Notes under the pieces: model-generated
What the model was told of the DNA's origin: nothing
The model's input: only the letters and a program-made list of their open reading frames with translations
Databases searched by the model: none
Translations under genes and position numbers: made by a program
In this document: in pieces, positions 1 to 9,046 of the stretch
Position numbering within the stretch: position 1 is the stretch's first letter
Layout of the letters: every line of letters begins with the position of its first letter
Assembly (NCBI GenBank): GCA_964019335.1
Contig: OZ025729.1
Span: 310,001 to 374,000, forward strand
Length of the DNA: 64,000 nucleotides
Source of the DNA: Diplonema japonicum
Taxonomy: Eukaryota; Euglenozoa; Diplonemea; Diplonemida; Diplonemidae
Reading direction: 5' to 3'

Positions 1-230
1 TAACTCTATTTTTATAGTATACTGTGGAAACAGACAAACGTCCGTGTTTTTTGTCGCATCCGGGAGTTTGTCGGTTCGGCAGTATTTTTTTTTTTTTTTT
101 TTTAGCCCTATTCCTCTCATTTCTTTTTTTTTTCTTTTTTCTTTTTTTTATTTACCCTCCTGCAAAAAAATGAAAAAAATATATTATGAAAAAAAAAAAA
201 AAAAAAAAAAAAAATACTGTAAAACGAAAA

Positions 231-1594
231 ACTCCCGGACGGAAAAATGTCCGAGTTTTTTAGCGTCCGGGAATTTTTCCGTCCGGAAATTTTTTTTAGG
301 TAAGGCCGTCAGGGGGCCTGGTCCACTACCACCTACGTACTGGCCTGGGCTGCAAACGGCAACCGCGCAAAGAAACCCCCCAGGGTTCCCTTTCTGCATC
401 TTTGTCTTCCCTTGCTGCCCCTGAGGCAATCAGCTTGTCGAGCCTTCGTGTGGCCTACTACCTTTCTTAATAGATGCTTTACAGCTGCGTTCAACCCAAT
501 ATCCATCGGTTGAACCATGTAGGTGAGCCCAGGGGACAAAAGCAATGTGCACGTTTGCGCCTGCGAACAACTCTACGAACCCATAGGCATAGGTCGTGTG
601 AGAGTTGTGGTCGCCGACAAGCAGCAGAATTCGGCAAAACCATGGGAATCGATGATTTATAGCAAAAGGAAGAAACAGCTCCGTAACCCAGATACCGAGT
701 ATCATAATTAGCCCAATGATTGGGCGATGCTGTTAGGCTCCATTCGATGGGCGGGTGCTTGACCGGGGCACGGATAATGTTGCGTTTCCGCTTTGCCTTT
801 GTATTTAAGTTGCGGTGCAACCCCATCCAGCCAAGGAAACAGCCAGCTGTTAAGTTATAGCCCGTTTTGTCCCCCAAGCCACGGACTCTTACGACCTTAG
901 CACCCCTTTTCGTTTACAGGTCTGTCTTTCGGGCTGGATTGGCGCGCAGCAGCCCTTCTGCATAGGTGCATATTTGTTGTGCTGGGATAGGCTCGCCAAG
1001 CTCGTTTTACCTATCGACTCAAGCAAAAACCTTTCAGCCCCCGAAGGATGCTAAATCCTGTATTGGGCGATACGCTGCTATCACGGCGTCGCGGCGGCCA
1101 GGGTGTGGTAGGGTGGAATAGCAACGTCCAGTATTTCCGTCTGGAAGAAACTGGGGGCTCTGTTGAACCTGTTCCCGCCAAGCTGCTTTCGGGGGTTTGT
1201 ACTGGCCTTCTCGGCCCCGTGTAAGGAGTTTATCTCCTCCACCTCTCAGGGGTGAGCTGGCCGGGGTGCCAGCACCAAAGTTGGGCCCCTCACAAGCCAG
1301 CTGCTCAACGTGCCTTGGGTAGTCGAACTGGTTAATTTGACGAAAGAAGTACGGGTTTATGAGAAGTTAAAGATCCCGTGGGTGCTGTTTGTTGGTGCAT
1401 TGAAAGGGGAAGAAAAATTCAAACTGCCACGCAGGGTAAACATTTTGGCTCTGCACAAGGAATAAAGCCCTTCCAGGCAAACGTGGTGGGAGCTGCTACC
1501 CCCCCCTAGTAAAAAAACTTCTTCCCAGAAAAACTCCCGGACGGAAAAATGTCCGGGAGTTTTTGGTGTCCGAGAATTTTTCCGTCCGACATTA
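231..1594 (-). mobile_element. Decayed pogo/Tigger-like DNA transposon
   Basis: On the minus strand, frames within about 330-880 carry pieces of a DDE_1 (pogo-type) transposase: LLLVGDHNSHTTYAYGF followed by NVHIAFVPWAH, then in another frame QPMDIGLNAAVKHLLRK. These match the usual D-x-H-x-SH block and the third-Asp QP(L/M)D block of pogo elements. The reading frame is broken by at least one shift and no full transposase remains. The stretch 900-1330 is a dispersed sequence seen again at 8378-8800 and 18360-18485. Both ends (231-290, 1533-1594) carry the same hairpin-forming sequence in direct orientation, which is why I set the limits there. Superfamily call is from motifs only; the boundaries are inferred. 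Confidence 0.5.
1533..1594. repeat. Hairpin repeat at element end (partner at 231-290)
   Basis: ACTCCCGGAC and GTCCGGGAGT form a perfect 10-bp stem around an 8-nt loop at 1533-1560, followed by a second related stem (GAATTTTTCCGTCCG). The 231-290 copy is the same with one G missing in the stem. A weaker relative occurs near 40-80. Confidence 0.6.
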
Positions 1595-1595
1595 T

Positions 1596-2703
1596 TTTCT
1601 TTTTTTTTTTTTTTTTTTATTATTTAGCCTCACTCTTCCTCCCCTCTCCCCTCTCCCCTCTCCCCTCTCCCCTCCCCCCTCCCACACTGTGGATGATATA
1701 CCAGGCAAAGGATTTACTCCTACATAGAGAGTCGACGGGCTCGCGAGTCTGCTTCTAGCCAGCTTTAGTTTTTTTTTTTATCCGTATAAGAATGCATATT
1801 CTTCTAGGATCTTACAAAAAAAAAAAAGAAAAAGGAATCAAAAAAAAGAAGAGGGGTGGCACGGCCCTCCAAATTCTTTTGTAATCTTTTAACTTTCTTT
1901 TTTTTTTTTTTCTTTTTTCTTTTTTCTTTTAGTTTTTCTTTTTTTTTGTTACCAGGATTATATAAAGAAAGAATGAACAAGAAGATGAAGAAAAATAGGG
2001 AAAACCCGTTTTTCTTTCCTCCGATAAAAATGGGTTGGGGGGGGGGGGGGAAGAAACAAAATAAAATTAAAAAAAAGAAGAAAAAAAAAAAAGAAACCTG
2101 AGGAACGGAGAAAAGGAATGTTCCATACCAGGTTTTCTTTCTGCTTTTTTTTATTTTATTTTTTGTTGCTTCCTCACCCACTTCGCACCCCCCCCCCCCC
2201 CCCCCCGAAAATATGGAAGCTGAAACGTTTACTTATTTTTTGAGGCCGCCACTTTAAAAAGGAAACGCTGTTTCCCTAGGATATCTGAGAAATAGGGAAA
2301 TGGCAACGGAAATATTTCCAGTTATTCTGCCAACATATCCCCCCCCCCCCCCCCCCCCCCGCGTCCTCTATCTTGTTTGTTGCATCCGCTTGTTGTGGAA
2401 CAAGGAACACACCCGATTTATTTATTTTATTTTTCATTTTCCATCTTCTTTTTTTTTTTTGTTTCAATTCAGTCTTTTTCTTTCTTTTTTTAATTTATTT
2501 ATTTTATTTGCTCTCGTATTTAAGCAGGGGGCAATAAGAAAATTAAAAAAAATAATTCTTTATGACTATATGTCTTTGTTGTTCGCACGAGCAAAAAATG
2601 TTTTTAAAAAGCTGCGAAGGTTTTTTGCTCGGCACAAGTTGCATATAGTTATAAAATCATTTTTTGAAAGATAAATATTTGTAACAAAAAATAAAAAAGA
2701 GAG

Positions 2704-2737
<34 letters not shown>

Positions 2738-2807
2738 TTGAAAATGAAAAGAAAACAGAAAGAAAAAAAGAAAAAGGGAAAGAAAAAAAAAAAAAAAAGA
2801 CAATCGG

Positions 2808-2844
<37 letters not shown>

Positions 2845-2939
2845 TTATGTTATTCATTTTTTCTTTTTTTTAAAAAAAAATACTCTTGCCACGGGGGGAT
2901 AATAAAAAGGATTTTTCAAAAAAAAAAAAAAAAAAAACG
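1596..2939. other. Homopolymer-rich intergenic DNA
   Basis: Long A, T, C and G runs and CT-rich stretches with no supportable gene. The apparent open frames are poly-Lys/poly-Phe products of the runs. A C-run-bounded element lies at 2188-2360. The T-rich stretch just before 2850 may serve as the splice-acceptor pyrimidine tract of the next gene. Confidence 0.6.
2188..2360. repeat. C-run-bounded element, copy 1
   Basis: Bounded by C-runs (2188-2206 and 2339-2360), with GGAAACG/CGTTTCC-type internal motifs and a right edge CTGCCAACATAT close to the GCCAGCATAG and CCAACATAGCC edges of the elements at 4279-4485 and 42636-42908. The left edge is not well conserved. Confidence 0.4.
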
Positions 2940-4232
2940 ATGAAACTCACAATGTTCATCCGAACACCTTCAGAGGTGCGCGATGTCACGATAGAAGCGG
3001 GCGAGACGGTGCGTTGTTTGCACGACAAGGCGTCCCGCACCTTTGGGATGGAACTCGAGCGGTTTCTCTTGAAGTACGAGGGGACCGAACTGGACGCGGA
3101 CAGCACCGAGGAGATCCAAAACACCAGCTTTGTGGAGGGGTGCGAGATGCTACTGGAACACAAAACAGAGGTCGTTCACATGAGTCTTCGAGAGTTGCAT
3201 ACTGCACAGAGTCACAGCGAACTAACATCAAAACTGCGAAAAAATCCCGACCTGTTTCTGGTTCTAGATGTGTCAGGCGCTCAAAAAGGGATAGATTTCA
3301 CCCGCATTCCGAGCGACGTACGGCAAATGAAACTTATCGATCGTGAGGGGTCCTTGAAATACTTAAACACGCCAGGCAGAAGAAACGCCCTCATTACCGT
3401 CTCTTTCGTTCTTCCTAACGTAACCGAGATTGGCGACGGGTTTTTCTCGCGTTGCGAGAATCTCGTTTTTGTGGACCTCACCGGGATGCGGAAGCTGACC
3501 CGCATTGGGACCTCGTTCCTTTCGCACTGTACAGCGCTTTCAGAAGTCGACCTGTCGCCTCTTAGCAACCTGACCGAGATCCCTGACTGCTTCATGAAAG
3601 GATGTTCGACCCTTGAATCCATCGACCTTGCGCCTTTTAAAAACATCGCGACATTTGGAGAAGAATTCTTGTCAGACTGCGAAACATTAAGAGAGATCGA
3701 CACAACACCTATGCTGGACAGGAGAGGCATCGGCTGCTTCTCATATTTGGAAATAATTATGAGTGTGGTGTGTGTGATTTTCAGAATATTCTACAGTATG
3801 GTGACCTTCAAGACTATCTACTACAAGCTCACACCCGGACAGGACAGAAAGGTGATCGGGCGTAGTTTCTTGCACGGCTGCACCTCCCTCTCGAATGCTA
3901 ATCTCGCTGGGCTTCGGAATGTCCGTTTTATCGAGGATGGCTTCATGGCACGATCTGTGGAGCTTCAGAGCGTGGATCTCACGCCGCTGGACGGCACCAT
4001 CGTAAAGAAAAATATGTTCTTCTTCGCCTCACGTGTCGACCCCGCGCTCTGCACGTGGTCTGGCATAGACTACAGAATCGGTACTGTGATGCTCTACTCG
4101 ACACCTGTCTGGAGCTCCATTGGGCTCGGCTGGGTAACCGGTGCCTTAGCCATACCTTATTTGCTTTTTAGCTGGATGACTCCGGTCCGGGGGAGTTTTG
4201 CTACTGGTCCTAGCAGATTTCGCACACTGTGA
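2940..4232 (+). CDS. BspA/LRR_5-type leucine-rich repeat protein with beta-grasp-like N-terminus
   Basis: 430 aa. I chose the ATG at 2940, right after an A-run, because MKLTMFIRTPSEVRDVTIEAG starts a ubiquitin-like stretch (residues 1-75). Residues about 150-280 and 315-390 hold 23-24-residue LRR_5/BspA repeats of the form F(L/M)xxCxxLxxVDLxPLxxLTEI. A hydrophobic segment (around YLEIIMSVVCVIFRIFY, coded near 3750-3800) breaks the repeat register between two good repeats. The C-terminus has another hydrophobic patch. BspA-type repeats are common protein-binding surfaces in protists; substrate and location are unknown. First gene of the + strand series. The insertion may be a membrane span, an unrecognised intron or a rearrangement; I could not find a frame-preserving GT-AG pair that restores the repeat. 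Confidence 0.75.
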   Translation: MKLTMFIRTPSEVRDVTIEAGETVRCLHDKASRTFGMELERFLLKYEGTELDADSTEEIQNTSFVEGCEMLLEHKTEVVHMSLRELHTAQSHSELTSKLRKNPDLFLVLDVSGAQKGIDFTRIPSDVRQMKLIDREGSLKYLNTPGRRNALITVSFVLPNVTEIGDGFFSRCENLVFVDLTGMRKLTRIGTSFLSHCTALSEVDLSPLSNLTEIPDCFMKGCSTLESIDLAPFKNIATFGEEFLSDCETLREIDTTPMLDRRGIGCFSYLEIIMSVVCVIFRIFYSMVTFKTIYYKLTPGQDRKVIGRSFLHGCTSLSNANLAGLRNVRFIEDGFMARSVELQSVDLTPLDGTIVKKNMFFFASRVDPALCTWSGIDYRIGTVMLYSTPVWSSIGLGWVTGALAIPYLLFSWMTPVRGSFATGPSRFRTL

Positions 4233-4278
4233 CGGAAAGTAAAGCCTATTAAACTGAAAGTGTTAAAGAAAGGAACTT

Positions 4279-4485
4279 CCCCCCCCCCCCCCCCCAGGGC
4301 TATGCTGGCATGGAAACGCGTTTCCATGCATTTTTTGAAAAAAAAGGAAACGGATACGGAAACGGAAACGTTTCCTTATGTTTCCTTAAGAAGGAAACCG
4401 TTTCCATAAGAATTTTGAAAAGTATGGAAACGGAAACGGAAACGTTTCCACGTTTCCTGCCAGCATAGCCCTAGGGGGGGGGGGG
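4279..4485. repeat. Fold-back element with C-run/G-run termini, copy 2
   Basis: Terminal inverted repeat AGGGCTATGCTGGCA (4296-4310) and TGCCAGCATAGCCCT (4458-4472), preceded by a 17-nt C-run and followed by a 12-nt G-run, so the homopolymers are part of the inverted repeat. The interior is built of GGAAACG/CGTTTCC modules that can self-pair. No coding content. Confidence 0.65.
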
Positions 4486-4647
4486 TCAAAGGGGTCGAAA
4501 TTAGGCCAAAAAAAAATCTTGCACATTTGTGACACAAAGGCGCAAAAAACCACCTTAACCACCCCAAAGTTGCCTAAAAACCCATTTTTGGGCCGAGTTT
4601 CGACGAAATTTGCAAGTTGGCTACCCTAAAACGCCATTTTAATTTTT

Positions 4648-4893
4648 TGTGACAGAACCGGTACCCACAAGAGGGCACAACTGCGCACTGACCTTTCAAG
4701 TAAGCTAAAGGATGACCTCAAAAACCTGGTTGATTATCGCAAGTTGGGCACCTAAGGGGGCGAGACGGCACCAGAGCTGCATGGGCTACTCTTGGACGAC
4801 ATGTAGGACGATTTTTACCCGCTTGCTGCTCGTTCTGATGACTCTGATAATGTGTGCACAAAATAGGATTCTGCAGGTACCGGTTCTGTCACA
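4648..4893. mobile_element. Small non-autonomous element with 18-bp perfect inverted repeats
   Basis: TGTGACAGAACCGGTACC at 4648-4665 is exactly inverted at 4876-4893 (GGTACCGGTTCTGTCACA). About 246 bp, no open frame of note. Likely a MITE; superfamily not assigned. Confidence 0.55.
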
Positions 4894-5462
4894 CCCGCTC
4901 AAAATTGTGAATACGTCACATAGAAGTCCACAAAAACCCCCAAATAGCGGCGGAAAGTTGTTTTTTTTTTAGCATCTGGGTGGAATTTTCGGGTATAATT
5001 TACCCAGGGGTGCGTTTCCCGAAAAACACGAATTTCGAGCTTTTTAAGGGCCCCCCCCCCCCCCCCCTGGGTCAAAGCGGAAAAAGCTCTGTATTTTCTT
5101 AAGATACGTTGGATGATGGTGTTGAGCTCGTTGCGGCGAAGCCGTTGTCCTTCATATCGGCATTGGAAATACAATACTTTCTGTTTCGTAAGTGAGCAGT
5201 GTGTCCTCGACGCCTCTGCCCATTGGATCCGTCGCCTTCTTTTTCCCCCATTGCCTTCGGGTTCCTTTTCCCATTAAGTGGTTGCATTTCACTCCTGCAA
5301 TTTCTTCACTCCCAATTCAATATTTAATTTGTACTTTACAAGAATTGACGGAAGGCTGGAGGGCTTTCGGGCCTGACGGCAGACTGCTGATGCAGAGGGG
5401 TTGCGCGTTGACGGCCTATAATCGATATACGTCCACCTTAAAAAACTCTTCTTTTTTTGGTC
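4894..5462. other. Intergenic, no gene seen
   Basis: Contains a C-run near 5050-5067 and AT-rich segments. Open frames here are short, uncharacteristic and on both strands. I see nothing supportable. Confidence 0.5.
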
Positions 5463-5790
5463 AGGTGGTGGGGATAACATGAAAATATAAGAAAAACATC
5501 AGATGTGTTGTTCGCTGTTGACCTCCTCGTCGGTCATCACCGGTAGCGCCCGAGTGGAAGAACATAATGCAGATGCTCAGGGTGACGAACAGGCAGCAAA
5601 CTGCACGAGCGCAGAATCTTGGTTACCCGGGACGCACCGGCTGGGGTTGAGCTGTACACCGCACGCATTAAGGACACGACGCGGAACGCAGAAGAAGCTA
5701 CAACTCGGCCGCGGCGCGCCCCCTGTAATCAAGTAGACAGTTCTTGTGCAGGGCGCCGCCAACACCGGCCTCCTTTAACTCATATATTTT
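5463..5790 (+). repeat. SINE-like dispersed repeat (family B), longest copy
   Basis: Begins GGTGGTGGGGATAACATG and ends CCTCCTTTAACTCATATATTTTTT. A copy with an internal deletion is at 24357-24575; parts recur near 28790, 29105-29165, 29900-30093 and 42390-42500. The 3' tail CCTTTAACTCATATAT is also the tail after the LINE at 50380, suggesting the LINE mobilises it. I could not identify a convincing tRNA-type head. Confidence 0.6.
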
Positions 5791-5835
5791 TTTTCTTCTA
5801 CTCCACATCCACAACAAGCGATAAAAAGGGAAACC

Positions 5836-7964
5836 ATGGACAACAAGTTGTACGAGAGACTGCACGCAGTCGGACAAGGTGCGTTCGGGACCGTGTACGT
5901 GGCGAATAGAACAACGGACAACAAGCTCTTCGCTCTGAAGGTGCAGGGCGCAGAAGAGAGAGAGAAGATGGCTATCCACGAAAAGGAGGCACAACACATG
6001 AAGAGGTTCGATCACAAGAACCTTGTCCCCTGTTTGGACAACTTCGAGGGAGTGAACCCGAACGAAAAAAAAATGTGGGAGTACTGTATCGTGATGCCTC
6101 TGTACACGGGGGACCTCGAAAAGCACCTAATGAAAGAGGGTCCCCTGAAGAAGGATGAGGTGGCGCGCCTCCTGCGCGACATGGGGGAGGCCCTGAACTA
6201 CATTCACAAGAAAGGCTTCATCCACAGGGACGTGAAACCCTCGAACGTCATGCTTCGAGAGGGCGAAGGGCTGGCGTTCGTGTTGGCAGACTACGGGCTC
6301 GCCACGGACCTCAGCTCGGCGAAATCGTTCGTTGGAACTCCGGGCTTCATCGCCCCAGACTCACTCAACCCCCCATACACTAGCAAGGTAGACATGTGGT
6401 CCCTCGGGGTGACGGGGTGCTGTGCCGTTCTGAACGAAGACCAGATAAAAACTCTGCAAAAATACCTCTCCGAGAACCACGAGGTAGCGGTGAAACACTT
6501 AGATGTTGTCCTTAAGGAGAAGGTATGTGACGTGGTGAGGGCCGCTTTGCTGGATCTCCTAATAGAGAATCCTACTCGCCGCCCCGCAGGCAGCGAGCTT
6601 TCGGAGCGCATGGCTGCCCCGTGTGGTGATGTAGCAGCGGTCGTGAAGTGTGAGTTGGCGGCAATGCAGCAATTGTTGAAAACGACTGTTGGTGCGATGG
6701 AGGCGAAGGTGTCAGATCTCGAGAACAGGAACAAGTACCTTGAAGAAGAGGCGAAGGTTGGGAAGGAGCAGATGAAGAACCTGATTGCAAGGAATGACAA
6801 CCTCGAAAAAGAGGTATCTGCAATGAGTAAAGGACAGGGCGTGGACCCAGTTGCCGCCGCGCTTTATCAGGCAGCAAGTTCTGAGACCAAGGACGCAGTG
6901 CTCGCGAAGGCAGTTCGCGATGATAATATAAGCGCAATCCAGTTCTTCTTGCGCGACTCTTCTTGTATTAGGTACGACGTCTTACGAGATGCTTTTACCT
7001 GGGCAGTGCACCAAACCCGCACAAAGATGGTCTCTTTGCTGGCGCCTCATGTGGACCCGTCTTGCAGGAGTGAACTGCTCAACACCGCCTGTAAGCAGGG
7101 ACAGAATGATATTGCCTTGTTGCTGATTAATAACAATGCGGATGTCAACAAAGGAGCTCTTCTGGAAGCCGCAGTCGGGGGAATGACTTCAACAGTTGAA
7201 CTGTTGCTTCAAAGAGGAGCAGACCCCAATGCGGAAGGGGGGCGGGTGCTCAAAGCCGTCCTTCAAGAAGGACGCGATGTTGATGCTATTGCCTTGTTGC
7301 TGATTAGTAACAATGCGGACGTCAACAAAGGAGCTCTTCATGAGGCGGCAATCAGGGGGTTTACTTCAGTAGTTGAGCTAATGCTTCAAAAAGGAGCAGA
7401 CCCCAACGCGGAGGGAGTACGGATCCTTCGAGGCGTCTGCAGAATGGGAAATGACTCAATTGCCTCATTGCTGGTTCTACACGGTGCGGGTTTCAACATA
7501 GAAGATCTTCACGAGGCCGCAATCAGGGGAATGACTTCAACAGTTTCGGGGCTGCTTGAAAGAGGAGCAGAACCCAATGGGGAGATGCTAAGAACTGTCT
7601 GTGAAAAAGGACACAATGCCACCGCCTCGCTCCTGATTAGTAAGGGTGCGGACGTCAACGCAGGAGCTCTTCACGAGGCCGCAATCAGGGGAATGACTTC
7701 AACAGTTGAACTGTTGCTTAAAAAAGGAGCAGACCCTAATGCGTGTGATGGCAGGCAGAGGTCTGACAGACCACTCCACATGGCTGCCGATGCAGCTACT
7801 GCTTCGTTGCTGGTCGAAAAAGGTGCTGATATCATGGCAAGAGACAGCTGTGGTATGTACGTTGCACACGGAAGATACCGGCAGGTCGCACTCCGTATGG
7901 CTCTGCTGATGCGGCTGGCCGCAGAGATGTTGCAGATCTGCTTGCAAAGCTTATGAAGAAATAG
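5836..7964 (+). CDS. Protein kinase-coiled coil-ankyrin repeat protein (one 32-nt intron)
   Basis: Coding is join(5836..7852, 7885..7964), 698 aa. Residues 1-265 are a eukaryotic protein kinase: glycine loop GQGAFGTV, Lys35 in ALK, HRDVKPSN with catalytic Asp132, DYG instead of DFG at 152-154, and a GTPGFIAPD activation-segment end (APD for APE). Residues about 275-335 look coiled coil. From about 340 on are ankyrin repeats with units like GADVNKGALLEAA and GMTSTVELLL. Read straight through, the last repeat collapses into an unrelated tail ending at 7956. Removing GTATGT...GGCAG (7853-7884) restores GRTPYGSADAAGRRDVADLL and a stop at 7962-7964, so I model an intron. Probably a soluble Ser/Thr kinase with a protein-binding tail; no family assignment below kinase level. 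Confidence 0.85.
7853..7884 (+). other. Predicted 32-nt GT-AG mini-intron
   Basis: 5' site GTATGT, 3' site GGCAG, phase 1 (G|GT). Excision restores a complete C-terminal ankyrin repeat (see the kinase gene). No branch point or pyrimidine tract is obvious. Confidence 0.75.
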
Positions 7965-8013
7965 CGGGTTTTTTGTGTACTTTTCTTTACTCCGACAGAT
8001 GCAACGCGCACCT

Positions 8014-8052
8014 TTTTCAGGGGGGGTCTCACCTTCCTTTAACTCATATTTT
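8014..8052 (+). repeat. LINE/SINE-type 3' tail fragment
   Basis: GGGGGGTCTCACCTTCCTTTAACTCATAT matches in parts the tail after the LINE at 50395-50425 (GGCGTCTCACAAAGACTTCCTTTAACTCATAT). Probably a heavily 5'-truncated insertion directly downstream of the kinase gene. The remaining sequence to 8345 is T-rich with no gene. Confidence 0.45.
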
Positions 8053-8377
8053 TTGCCACTTTTTTTTTTAAAGGCCTTTTCAACCTCCCTGTGGTAGTGG
8101 GCACAAGCGAAAGGTAAAAAAAAAAGGTAAACTCTCGTTCTTAAAAGAAATGACGGATCAACCGCTTCTATTTTTTTTTTTTTTTCTCTTCTTCTTTTCG
8201 CTGCACACATTAACGCCAAATAGTGTGTTGCAACCAAAGCCCCACTTTTATTTGTTTTCCTTCTTCAGTTTCTTGAGCACTCTGCACGCTGAAAGATCAA
8301 TCGAATTCTTTTTTTTTTTTAAATAAATAATAAATTTATTTATTTCTTTTATAGTTTTTGTGTTACCATCGCGGTCC

Positions 8378-8800
8378 TCCCTTGCCGCGAGACTTTTGGA
8401 CCTGAATTCCATGGCGAAACAGCGTGCCCGCTCTTCCGGTCGGTGGTGGGCCTACGGCTTTTGCAGCCCTTCTGTATAAGTGCATATTTGTTGTGCTGAG
8501 ATAGGCTCGCCAAGCCCGTTTTGCCTATCGACGAAGCAAATACCTTGGCGATCGTCCGCCTTGGTACAGCAACAGGTCCAACAGAGCCCCCAAGGTTTCT
8601 CCAGACGGAAATACTGGACGTTCTATTTCCACCCCCTCCTCCGCGCGATACCACACCCTGGCCGCCACGATCCTTCGGGAGCTGCTTTCGGGGTTTTTTA
8701 CTGGCCTTCTTGGCCCGCACCTCTCGGGGGGTGAGCTGGCCGGGGTCAGCAACCAAAGTTGGGTGCATCACAAGCCCAACGTGCCTTGGGTAGTCGAACT
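8378..8800 (-). repeat. Dispersed repeat A, probable pogo-like element 5' part
   Basis: Collinear with 900-1330: shared blocks include CATATTTGTTGTGCTG, GATAGGCTCGCCAAG, GGTGAGCTGGCCGGGG and CAACGTGCCTTGGGTAG. A 167-codon minus-strand frame (8349-8852) spans it and, by analogy with 231-1594, could be the N-terminal part of the same transposase. That assignment is weak. Confidence 0.5.
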
Positions 8801-8825
8801 GTATTCCAAATAATACTTTTTTTTG

Positions 8826-8915
8826 TTTTAACAATATTATTGTCGAGACCAAAAACTAGTTGATGGCAGCGTAATGAGCTATTTTATTAGGTAAAATTTC
8901 GCTCGTGCAAACAAA
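8826..8915. repeat. Dispersed repeat D
   Basis: GTTTTAACAATATTATTGTC...GATGGCAGCGTAATGAGC...GGTAAAAT recurs almost identically at 30197-30285; a shorter relative is near 53846. Confidence 0.6.
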
Positions 8916-8937
8916 AACCCAAACACCCCCCCTCCAC

Positions 8938-9046
8938 TGCCCAAAAAAAGGGATTATTCGGACCCCCCCCTTTATTTTCTCCCACACGGGCGCGAGGATG
9001 CCGTAAAATAATAGTTCACGAATAAGGACTGAGCAAGGGGGAACAC
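8938..9046 (+). promoter_or_regulatory. Conserved 5' flank of cyclase-like gene 1
   Basis: This 5' flank (GGATTATTCGGAC, CGGGCGCGAGGATGCC, AATAATAGTTCACGAAT, GGGGGAACACATGG) is repeated before gene 4 at 19617-19717. Genes 2 and 3 keep only the last ~20 nt (GGCAAGGGGGAACACATGG). It duplicated with the genes; whether it is promoter, 5'UTR or splice acceptor cannot be told from sequence. Confidence 0.45.
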
